Part shown: one piece after another, positions 1 to 4,331 of the stretch | How the letters are laid out: each line of letters starts with the position of its first letter | Position numbering within the stretch: the stretch's first letter is position 1 | Origin: Hadesarchaea archaeon | Lineage (GTDB): Archaea; Hadarchaeota; Hadarchaeia; Hadarchaeales; Hadarchaeaceae | Direction: 5' to 3' | Assembly: GCA_014361095.1 (NCBI GenBank) | Contig: JACIWF010000057.1 | Coordinates: forward strand, 1 to 7,587 | DNA length: 7,587 nt | The notes under the pieces: generated by a model | The model's database searches: none | What the model saw: only the letters and a program-made list of their open reading frames with translations | What the model was told of the DNA's origin: nothing | Translations under genes and position numbers: made by a program

Positions 1-20
1 TTAAAGCCGGCACTTAAACT

Positions 21-36
21 CTACGTATATACGTAG
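21..36. repeat. 16-bp perfect palindrome, copy 1 (operator-like)
   Basis: CTACGTATATACGTAG is a perfect palindrome with 7-bp arms (CTACGTA/TACGTAG) around a TA centre. A second copy with identical arms lies at 59-74, 38 bp away centre to centre. Two matched dyads at a fixed distance in DNA with no gene suggest paired binding sites for a dimeric regulator. Which gene they would serve cannot be seen; it may lie left of the window. The palindrome is seen directly; the operator role is inference. Confidence 0.6.
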
Positions 37-58
37 TTTACCTCTGCGGACAGCCTTT

Positions 59-74
59 CTACGTAGGTACGTAG
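59..74. repeat. 16-bp palindrome, copy 2 (operator-like)
   Basis: CTACGTAGGTACGTAG has the same 7-bp arms as the copy at 21-36, with GG in place of TA at the centre. Only the 2-base spacer differs while both arms are kept exactly, the pattern expected of a protein-binding dyad or a conserved RNA hairpin rather than chance. Confidence 0.6.
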
Positions 75-116
75 CCCGATGGTATGGAAACAGCGGCGCC
101 TCGTCTAAAGGATTGG

Positions 117-176
117 AAGTTCGCGGCGTGAGCAAGGGCTTAATACACGCGCGAAAGCACGAAAAAAGGCGAACTT
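117..176. repeat. Long inverted repeat downstream of the 5S rRNA
   Basis: AAGTTCGC at 117-124 is matched exactly by GCGAACTT at 169-176, leaving 44 bases between the arms. A second pair nests inside: GCGTG at 126-130 with CACGC at 146-150. Transcribed from either strand this could fold as an 8-bp stem with an inner 5-bp stem. It may be part of the 3' end of the 5S transcript or an unannotated small RNA. No ACA tail, C/D boxes or other family signature was recognised. Nothing else recognisable was found in the gene-free stretch 1-193. Confidence 0.4.
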
Positions 177-192
177 TAAAAAATGAATCAAA
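162..192 (-). terminator. T-rich terminator region after the 5S rRNA
   Basis: On the minus strand the 5S 3' end (194) is followed by a run of six T at 183-178 and another at 167-162. Archaeal RNA polymerase commonly stops at oligo-T tracts without a strong hairpin, so these fit as tandem terminators of the 5S or tRNA-5S transcript. Confidence 0.5.
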
Positions 193-193
193 T

Positions 194-315
194 GGTTGGC
201 AGCGAATCGGGTTTCCCTTTGGCTTGCGCACAAAAGTACACCCCGACACGCAGGCGAGCTTGACTTCCGGGATCTGACGAGACCGGGTATTTCCTCGCCG
301 CTATGGCCGCCAACC
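194..315 (-). rRNA. 5S ribosomal RNA
   Basis: The minus strand holds a complete 5S rRNA of about 122 nt, part of the large ribosomal subunit. The ends pair as helix I: GGTTGGC at 315-309 with GCCAACC at 200-194, extended by two more pairs. Inside are hallmark 5S blocks: GGCCATAGCGGCG near the 5' end, CCCGGAAGTCAAGC and CGCCTGCG in the middle, and GGGAAACCCG near the 3' end. It stands alone, not next to 16S or 23S in this window, and has its own TATA box at 338-345, as in archaea whose 5S is unlinked from the main rRNA operon. The exact ends are set from helix I and could be off by 1-3 bases. Protein-like reading frames across this span are shadows of the RNA. Confidence 0.93.
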
Positions 316-337
316 AAAATTATTGTTACCAGTCTGG

Positions 338-345
338 TTTTAAAA
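338..345 (-). promoter_or_regulatory. TATA box of the 5S rRNA gene
   Basis: TTTTAAAA on the minus strand is centred 26-27 bases upstream of the 5S 5' end at 315. This is the standard spacing for an archaeal TATA box with the start site at the mature 5' end. It lies in the 37-base gap between tRNA-Tyr and 5S, so 5S can be transcribed independently of the tRNA. Confidence 0.65.
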
Positions 346-369
346 GCTTGCGTGGTCCCGCGGGGGAGA

Positions 370-390
370 GTTTCAGCGGCTCAACCCGCG
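370..390 (-). other. tRNA-Tyr intron 3, 21 nt, non-canonical position 59/60
   Basis: This T-loop intron has a textbook bulge-helix-bulge. The outer helix is the T stem GGGAG/CTCCC. The central helix is TTCA (396-393) with TGAA (375-372). The bulges are AAC (392-390) and ACT (371-369), each cut after its second base. The inner helix is GCGG (389-386) with CCGC (379-376) around a 6-base loop. Removal restores the T loop TTCAAAT. Confidence 0.93.
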
Positions 391-406
391 TTTGAACTCC
401 CGACAT

Positions 407-429
407 TTACCGGAATCGCTCCAGATTCT
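407..429 (-). other. tRNA-Tyr intron 2, 23 nt, non-canonical position 43/44
   Basis: This insert lies between the anticodon stem and the variable loop. ACCG (435-432) pairs fully with CGGT (412-409) as the 4-bp central helix. The bulges are ACA (431-429) and AAA (408-406), each cut after its second base. The inner helix is GAATC (428-424) with GATTC (417-413) around a 6-base loop. Removal leaves the variable loop ATGTC. The outer helix is weak. The central helix uses A38 and part of the 3' anticodon strand, so it competes with the anticodon stem. Confidence 0.88.
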
Positions 430-435
430 GTCGGT

Positions 436-452
436 TTCAGCGCGGCCTGGGT
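436..452 (-). other. tRNA-Tyr intron 1, 17 nt, canonical position 37/38
   Basis: This insert follows G37 and precedes A38 of the anticodon loop. The anticodon stem GTCGG/CCGAC forms the outer helix. Three-base bulges AGA (454-452) and AAA (437-435) flank a 4-position central helix of C-G, U-U mismatch, G-C and U-G, so the motif is relaxed. There is no convincing inner helix. Because of repeated A residues the cut could shift by one base without changing the product. Confidence 0.85.
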
Positions 453-514
453 CTACAGCCGACCACTCTACCAGGCTGAGTTACCGCGGGACCGTTTAAG
501 AATCTGAAATCTCA

Positions 515-522
515 ATTATTAA
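515..522 (-). promoter_or_regulatory. TATA-like box of tRNA-Tyr
   Basis: TTAATAAT on the minus strand is centred about 28 bases upstream of tRNA position 1 (490). This would start transcription within a few bases of the mature 5' end. The match to the archaeal consensus is moderate. Confidence 0.45.
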
Positions 523-585
523 GGCTTAACCCCTGTCCTCGCATCTGTCGCCTATTAAAAATGTCTCATTTTAAGAAAAGATTGG

Positions 586-593
586 TTTATAAA
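586..593 (+). promoter_or_regulatory. TATA box of the metallo-beta-lactamase gene; leaderless mRNA likely
   Basis: TTTATAAA is a near-ideal archaeal TATA box preceded by a purine-rich stretch that could act as the BRE. Its centre is 27 bases upstream of the ATG at 617, so transcription should start at or within a base or two of the start codon. No well-spaced Shine-Dalgarno sequence precedes the ATG; the only G-rich stretch (596-600) is 16 bases away and would lie upstream of the predicted start site. Confidence 0.65.
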
Positions 594-616
594 GTGGTGG
601 AGAGACCTCATAGACG

Positions 617-1516
617 ATGTCCATTAAATTGAGACAAAAAAGAAAGCACGTGCTGCACAGGCTACTCAAACCAACAACCGCTGCTCTGATAATCACTGGT
701 CTTCTGCTGTTGGCTATCCCGTCGGCTGCCCAGGCCAAAACGACGGAAACAGCCACGGTAAAGGTTTACTTGGAACGAGGAGGGATAACCAGATTTGAGG
801 AGTATATCCCGCTCTCCACAGAGCTTGGCCTTCCGCCCGGGTTTTTCTATAAAGCAAATGTCTACGCCGTAAACTTTCGAGAGGGCATTGTTTTGATCGA
901 TTGCGGTGTCGAGGAACTTTACTCCGATCTCATCGAGGCAATCGGCCAGAGGTTTCCCAATCGGCCAATCCTAGCGGTGCTGCTGACACACGGACACGCC
1001 GACCACGCCGGAGCCGGACACTATTTCATCGAAGCCGGTATCCCCGTCTACGCCTCCATTATCGATTCCTACCTGATTCAGATGGGCATGAATTTCCCGG
1101 GCGTGCCGGGTGACTTCACCTACACGGGCTACACCCCCACCGCGTTGCTGAGTGGCGGCGAAACGCTATTTGGTCTGAAAGTTATTCCGACACCTGGCCA
1201 CACCTACGGAAGCTTGAGTTTCCTTGAGATGAAAACAAGATCCCTTTTCAGCGGGGATACTACGATATCTTACTCGAGTGACGATGTGGCACCAGAGGAC
1301 ATGACCTTCGAGCTTGAATACCAGACATTGCTGGCCACCGATAAAGTCAGTTTGGGGATGCAATTGGACTCTCTCAACTCGCTTCTTGATCTGGTCAATG
1401 GCGGTCAGGTCAAGTCGATTCATCCCGGCCACAACAGAAGCTACCACGGCAAGGATGTTCCGGTTTACCTCCAGAAGTCGATAGATGTGGTGACGGCGGC
1501 GCTAGCGAACAACTAA
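617..1516 (+). CDS. Secreted metallo-beta-lactamase-fold hydrolase
   Basis: The 299-aa protein has a positively charged N-terminus (residues 1-18), a hydrophobic core at about 21-37 and an Ala-Gln-Ala cleavage site at 38-40, so it should be exported by Sec or anchored on the outer membrane face. The rest is one metallo-beta-lactamase domain with the full di-metal ligand set: HGHADH (His125, His127, Asp129, His130), His195 in TPGHTYG, Asp214 in FSGD and His272 in HPGHN. Such enzymes hydrolyse esters, thioesters, lactones or lactams; the substrate cannot be read from sequence, and antibiotic resistance should not be assumed. RNase Z is unlikely because of the export signal. It is the only plus-strand gene here, is divergent from tRNA-Tyr, and has its own strong promoter. 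Its stop overlaps that of the convergent CoA-binding gene. Fold and secretion are well supported; exact function is unknown. Confidence 0.9.
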   Translation: MSIKLRQKRKHVLHRLLKPTTAALIITGLLLLAIPSAAQAKTTETATVKVYLERGGITRFEEYIPLSTELGLPPGFFYKANVYAVNFREGIVLIDCGVEELYSDLIEAIGQRFPNRPILAVLLTHGHADHAGAGHYFIEAGIPVYASIIDSYLIQMGMNFPGVPGDFTYTGYTPTALLSGGETLFGLKVIPTPGHTYGSLSFLEMKTRSLFSGDTTISYSSDDVAPEDMTFELEYQTLLATDKVSLGMQLDSLNSLLDLVNGGQVKSIHPGHNRSYHGKDVPVYLQKSIDVVTAALANN

Positions 1517-1953
1517 GTTTGGTTTTCCCGCCTGAGTCGCCTGTGCTCGAGCATGATGCATCTATCCATGACGACCTCGAGCCCGGCCTTCTCGGCCATC
1601 TCAGCCGCCGCCTCATTGATTATGCCCAGCTGCATCCAGACACCCCTGAGCTTACCATGTTTTTTCTTAAGTTCAATCGCTTGGGCCACTATCGGAGGGA
1701 TATCCTGGGAGGGCCTGAAGATATCGACCAGCTCAATCTCCCTCTGAAGCTCCTCAGGGATGTCCAGCAGGCTCCGGTAGCTCCTCTCTCCCAGGATCTC
1801 CTCGGCCGATGGGTTAACCGGAACAATGCGGTAGCCGTGGCCCTTCAGGTAGGCCCCAACCTTGTGGCCATACTTTGAAGGATCCTTTGACATCCCCACC
1901 ACCGCCACGGTCTTAACATTTAAAAGGGACTTCAGCCTCTCGTCGTCTGGCAT
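1513..1953 (-). CDS. CoA-binding (Rossmann-fold, YccU-like) protein
   Basis: This 146-aa protein is a single CoA-binding domain of the small stand-alone type (CoA_binding_2). A strand-loop-helix nucleotide site, VAVVGMSKDPSKYGHKVG, spans residues 16-33. VPVNPSAEEILG (44-55), VDIFRPSQ (76-83), GVWMQLGIIN (104-113) and the family's C-terminal CIMLEHRRL (132-140) follow. Members resemble the CoA-binding part of succinyl-CoA synthetase, but no reaction is established. The ATG at 1953 was chosen because it gives the usual family length; an in-frame TTG at 1971, two bases past the upstream gene's stop codon, would add six residues. A GAGG at 1969-1966 lies 12 bases before the ATG, a weak ribosome site. 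It is the last gene of the DUF763-PAC2 run, separated from PAC2 by about 20 bp. Family certain; physiological role unknown. Confidence 0.88.
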   Translation of the reverse strand: MPDDERLKSLLNVKTVAVVGMSKDPSKYGHKVGAYLKGHGYRIVPVNPSAEEILGERSYRSLLDIPEELQREIELVDIFRPSQDIPPIVAQAIELKKKHGKLRGVWMQLGIINEAAAEMAEKAGLEVVMDRCIMLEHRRLRRENQT

Positions 1954-1973
1954 CGAGCCCGCCTGCCTCAAAC

Positions 1974-2714
1974 TCAGCCGTACATTTTCTCGGGTTCGGT
2001 GGCGGTGGTCTTCTCGTAGTTCTCCGCGATTTCCTTAAGCTTCTCCCTGATTTCATTGGCGCCGGCAATCAATTCCGAGGTATCAATTTTAAGCCCGTGG
2101 GATCTGTTCAGCGCCTCGATCAGCACCGCGGCCCCCTCCGGATCAGGGATGGTGGCCATCGCTGGAGTCAGGATGGCCGTGCCCTCTATTTTTCTCGTCA
2201 GGCATTCGCTGAGGATGGCGCCGGCAATCCCATAGATGACGCCCTTGCGGAGCATGTTGATCCCGCGGTCCTTAAAGTGATCGCATTTGCCCAGCTCGGT
2301 AACGCAGAAGGGCCGACGATCGGTGGGCAATCCCGGGACTGGTATTCCCTCTAGGACCAAGATTTCCTTGGTGCCCTGCTTTTCGGCCCAGTCAAGCAGT
2401 GCCGAGGATATCGAGTAGAGCCCCTCCTCCCTCAGCGGAATCTCGCAGATGACCACGCAGAGGTTATCTTTTTTGCTCGCATGAATCCGAAACGGGTGCC
2501 TCAGCTTTTCCTCGACAAATATCGCCACCGGGGGCAGATACTTGGATTTAACATAGGCCACCTCTTCCATCTTCAGCTGGTTTATTATCTGATCCACGGC
2601 AATCGAGCCCACCAGCCCGGCCCCAATGAATCCGGAGATGATCAGGGGGTTTTTCAGCCCCAGATCCTTAACCTCTACTATCTCAACCTCGGGTGCATTC
2701 AATTCCTTCGCCAT
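1974..2714 (-). CDS. PAC2-family proteasome assembly chaperone (PbaA/PbaB-like)
   Basis: The 246-aa protein belongs to the PAC2 family, which in archaea includes PbaA and PbaB, partners of the 20S proteasome alpha ring. Recognisable family segments are the glycine-rich SGFIGAGLVGSIAVDQI (27-43), YLPPVAIF (59-66), LEGIPVPG (121-128) and the Gly-rich stretch GVIYGIAGAILSECL (158-172), followed by a PDPEGAAVLIEAL helix (190-202). The C-terminus is a charged, probably flexible tail ending Met-Tyr-Gly, a hydrophobic-Tyr-X (HbYX-like) tripeptide as used by proteasome activators to dock into alpha-ring pockets. The gene starts at ATG 2714, 28 bp after the DUF763 stop, and precedes the CoA-binding gene, so co-transcription is likely. 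A weak TATA-like ATTTAATA sits at the DUF763 end, so an internal promoter cannot be excluded. Family is clear; choice between PbaA and PbaB is inferred from the tail. Confidence 0.9.
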   Translation of the reverse strand: MAKELNAPEVEIVEVKDLGLKNPLIISGFIGAGLVGSIAVDQIINQLKMEEVAYVKSKYLPPVAIFVEEKLRHPFRIHASKKDNLCVVICEIPLREEGLYSISSALLDWAEKQGTKEILVLEGIPVPGLPTDRRPFCVTELGKCDHFKDRGINMLRKGVIYGIAGAILSECLTRKIEGTAILTPAMATIPDPEGAAVLIEALNRSHGLKIDTSELIAGANEIREKLKEIAENYEKTTATEPEKMYG

Positions 2715-2742
2715 GATCTCAGATTAATCTCCACATTCACTA

Positions 2743-3858
2743 TTAAATGTCCTCCGCCACAAACTCGTGGAGCCTGCGGATCGCCTTCAGCTTTTCGTCC
2801 CGCCCCAGCTTGGCCCCTTCAATAGCTGCCTCGAGGATTTCGGTCGTCTTCCGATAGGTTTCCCTGTCGACTGGATAGGGAACCCCATCCTTGCCACCAT
2901 GGGCAAAGGAATATCTGATCGGGTCTCGCCAGGACGGAGGCTTGCCGTAGATCAAGGCCGAGACAAGGGCCAGCGCCCTGACGGCTCTGGGCCCGATTCC
3001 GGAAATGGCTATCAGTTCCTCGTAGCTCTCCGGCTGAATTTCATAAGCCCGCTGCAGGGCGACGATGGTCTGCTTCGGCAGCGCAGTTATCGTGTGCTCG
3101 CGCGGCATAATGAGCTTCCTGACTCGCGGCTCTCCAAAATATTCGTCAAGAGAGCGCTGCCCAACCCCCCTCACCTCGGAGATGATTTTTTTCGGACCAT
3201 CGCGGACCAGATCCACGCTGGCCTTCCTCACCTCTTCACTCTCCTTGGCGGTCATGTCCAGAGCTATTTCCTCGGCACGCTCACCGATTATGCCGGAATG
3301 CGGTTCCTCGACAAAACTGTGCACCCCTTCCGAGAGCCAGTGATATCGCCGCGCGAGACTTTCGTTCATGCCCTGCTGAACCACGGCCCAGTTTCCATCT
3401 TCATCAACCAGGAAAGCGTGGTGATAGAGCTGATAACCGTCCTGCACACAGGCGTTGTCCACCTTTGCGGCCATCCTGCTGACATATTTCAGTTTCTCGG
3501 TCTTTGCGGTCGTGAAGGAGAAAACATCGGCCAATCTCTGAATCTCCTGGGGCACTGATTTTGACACCTTTCCCTTGCCGCCGCAGACGGCCAGCCCCAG
3601 CTCCTCCGGCCTAAGTGCCTCCTTCAGGGCGCCCGTGAGCGTTGTGGTCAGACCTGAGGAGTGAAAATCAAAACCGACCGCACAGCCGAGGGACTGGAAG
3701 AAGAACGGGTCGGCCATCCTGCGCAAGAACTCCGCGGTTCCGCATTCCATCACGATGGCTTCGGTAATGCTCCTGGATAGTCTCACCATCCTCTGGAACA
3801 GCCAAGGGGGACAGGTCCCGTAGTGAAGCGGGAGTTCCGCAGTTCCGGTTCGTTTCAT
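2743..3858 (-). CDS. DUF763 domain protein with helix-hairpin-helix-like motif
   Basis: The 371-aa protein matches the DUF763 family along nearly its full length, a group found in archaea and some thermophilic bacteria with no established function. Typical segments are the N-terminal RTGTAELPLHYG (3-14) with CPPWL, a FDFHSSGLTTTLTGALKEAL stretch (63-82), the paired-histidine block HHAFLVDEDGNWAVVQQGM (146-164), and HSFVEEPHSG (180-189). Residues 277-304 contain ISGIGPRAVRALA, a helix-hairpin-helix-type sequence that commonly contacts DNA backbones, which hints at nucleic-acid binding. Conserved His, Asp and Glu residues could form an active site, but this is only inference. The start was set at ATG 3858, preceded by AGGTG at a 6-base spacing; an upstream TTG at 3885 has no ribosome site. 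It heads a run with PAC2 and the CoA-binding gene. Confidence 0.88.
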   Translation of the reverse strand: MKRTGTAELPLHYGTCPPWLFQRMVRLSRSITEAIVMECGTAEFLRRMADPFFFQSLGCAVGFDFHSSGLTTTLTGALKEALRPEELGLAVCGGKGKVSKSVPQEIQRLADVFSFTTAKTEKLKYVSRMAAKVDNACVQDGYQLYHHAFLVDEDGNWAVVQQGMNESLARRYHWLSEGVHSFVEEPHSGIIGERAEEIALDMTAKESEEVRKASVDLVRDGPKKIISEVRGVGQRSLDEYFGEPRVRKLIMPREHTITALPKQTIVALQRAYEIQPESYEELIAISGIGPRAVRALALVSALIYGKPPSWRDPIRYSFAHGGKDGVPYPVDRETYRKTTEILEAAIEGAKLGRDEKLKAIRRLHEFVAEDI

Positions 3859-3892
3859 TTCAGCACCTTTTAACCCGGGCAACACGACCCAT

Positions 3893-3901
3893 CATTTATG
3901 A
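3893..3901 (-). promoter_or_regulatory. Possible TATA box of the DUF763-PAC2-CoA-binding run
   Basis: TCATAAATG on the minus strand lies about 39 bases before the DUF763 ATG, giving a predicted leader of about 13 bases that includes the AGGTG ribosome site. It sits inside a small dyad, ATCAT-TT-ATGAT (3891-3902). A second AT-rich box, AATAAAAAG, at 3919-3927 is an alternative. Confidence 0.35.
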
Positions 3902-3931
3902 TCTACTTCAAATTGTCTTTTTATTCTTGGG

Positions 3932-3971
3932 GGGTTGCAGTTAACCCGAGCGTAACCTAGCTACAACTAGG
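3932..3971. repeat. Two adjacent 16-nt inverted repeats upstream of DUF763
   Basis: GGGTT-(6)-AACCC at 3932-3947 and CCTAG-(6)-CTAGG at 3956-3971 are both perfect 5-bp dyads with 6-base centres, 24 bp apart centre to centre. They lie between the winged-helix terminator and the DUF763 promoter. They could be hairpins ending the upstream transcript or binding sites for a regulator; short dyads like these can also arise by chance. Confidence 0.35.
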
Positions 3972-3979
3972 AGGGCACC

Positions 3980-3994
3980 AAAAAAGACAAAATG
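3980..3994 (-). terminator. Oligo-T terminator of the winged-helix gene
   Basis: About 25 bases after the winged-helix stop the minus strand reads ATTTTGTCTTTTTTG, with a run of four T then six T. This fits an archaeal T-tract terminator and separates this gene from DUF763. Confidence 0.45.
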
Positions 3995-4019
3995 CAGTTA
4001 TCGGAAAGGACGAACATAG

Positions 4020-4235
4020 TCACTTTACCAAATGATATCCCGCCGCCTTTTCTCTGGCAACGCGCTTAGCAAAGCCTTTCGCGACGAGTTCCATCAGCGC
4101 ATTATTCACCATGCCCTTGGGCAGATGTGCGGTGCGCATTACATCGTCTGCAGTCTTAAGCACTCCTGGGCTTGTCGCGCCTAGCTTCTTCAGCGCATCG
4201 TATACTTTCTGAGCGTTGGGCGTCAATTCAGCCAT
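4020..4235 (-). CDS. Small winged-helix DNA-binding protein
   Basis: The 71-aa basic protein is almost entirely one winged helix-turn-helix domain. Helix 1 spans about residues 6-18, helix 2 about 28-36 (TADDVMRTA), the recognition helix about 39-52 (PKGMVNNALMELVA), and the wing about 53-70 (GFAKRVAREKAAGYHLV). It resembles a family of very short archaeal proteins annotated as transcriptional regulators; no ligand or dimerisation domain is present. The ATG at 4235 has GGTGAT three bases upstream, a strong archaeal ribosome site, and a TATA-like box further up. It is flanked by a promoter and a T-tract terminator, so it is probably a single-gene unit between nadC and DUF763. Whether it controls either neighbour or is a general chromatin-type protein cannot be told. 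Confidence 0.85.
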   Translation of the reverse strand: MAELTPNAQKVYDALKKLGATSPGVLKTADDVMRTAHLPKGMVNNALMELVAKGFAKRVAREKAAGYHLVK

Positions 4236-4274
4236 AGAATCACCCCGATTTCTGCTATTTTTTCACCGATTACC

Positions 4275-4281
4275 TTAAAAA
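4275..4281 (-). promoter_or_regulatory. TATA-like box of the winged-helix gene
   Basis: TTTTTAA on the minus strand is centred about 43 bases before the ATG at 4235. Transcription would start near 4251, giving a leader of about 16 bases that carries the GGTGAT ribosome site (4244-4239). Confidence 0.45.
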
Positions 4282-4331
4282 TGCTTACTATTGCGAGCCC
4301 AGCTGCCAGATAAGGTGAAAATAATCCCCAT

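Larger units (their letters stand above)
353..490 (-). tRNA. tRNA-Tyr(GUA) with three introns
   Basis: The minus strand encodes a tyrosine tRNA that becomes a 77-nt mature molecule, CCA included, once 61 intron bases are removed. The acceptor stem is CCCGCGG (490-484) with CCGCGGG (363-357), followed by A73 and an encoded CCA (355-353). The D arm is ACTC, loop AGCCTGGTA, GAGT, with A14, G15, G18-G19 and A21. The anticodon stem is GTCGG/CCGAC around CTGTAGA; the anticodon GTA is at 456-454. The variable loop is ATGTC, with C48 for the G15-C48 pair. The T arm is GGGAG, TTCAAAT, CTCCC. The first base pair is C1-G72, the identity mark of archaeal tRNA-Tyr. Introns interrupt it after positions 37, 43 and 59. 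Without introns 2 and 3 removed, the variable and T loops would not be tRNA-like. Confidence 0.95.

Noticed and set aside
1..249. Minus-strand reading frame of 82 codons at the left edge
   Set aside because: It runs through part of the 5S rRNA, has no ribosome site and a composition unlike the real proteins here.
105..317. Minus-strand reading frame of 70 codons
   Set aside because: It covers the whole 5S rRNA; the RNA explains the sequence.
353..490. Split or permuted tRNA gene
   Set aside because: All parts of tRNA-Tyr occur in normal order on one strand and the inserts have BHB intron structure, so ordinary introns explain it.
196..507. Plus-strand reading frame of 103 codons
   Set aside because: It is antisense to both the 5S rRNA and tRNA-Tyr and has no promoter or ribosome site of its own.
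617..1516. RNase Z (tRNA 3' processing) next to a tRNA gene
   Set aside because: It shares the HxHxDH motif, but the protein has a clear export signal and the adjacent tRNA already encodes CCA.
1954..1971. TTG start for the CoA-binding protein
   Set aside because: The ATG at 1953 gives the normal family length; the six extra residues show no family similarity.
2767..3558. Plus-strand reading frame of 263 codons
   Set aside because: It is a long shadow of DUF763; the minus-strand frame matches a known family along its length and this one does not.
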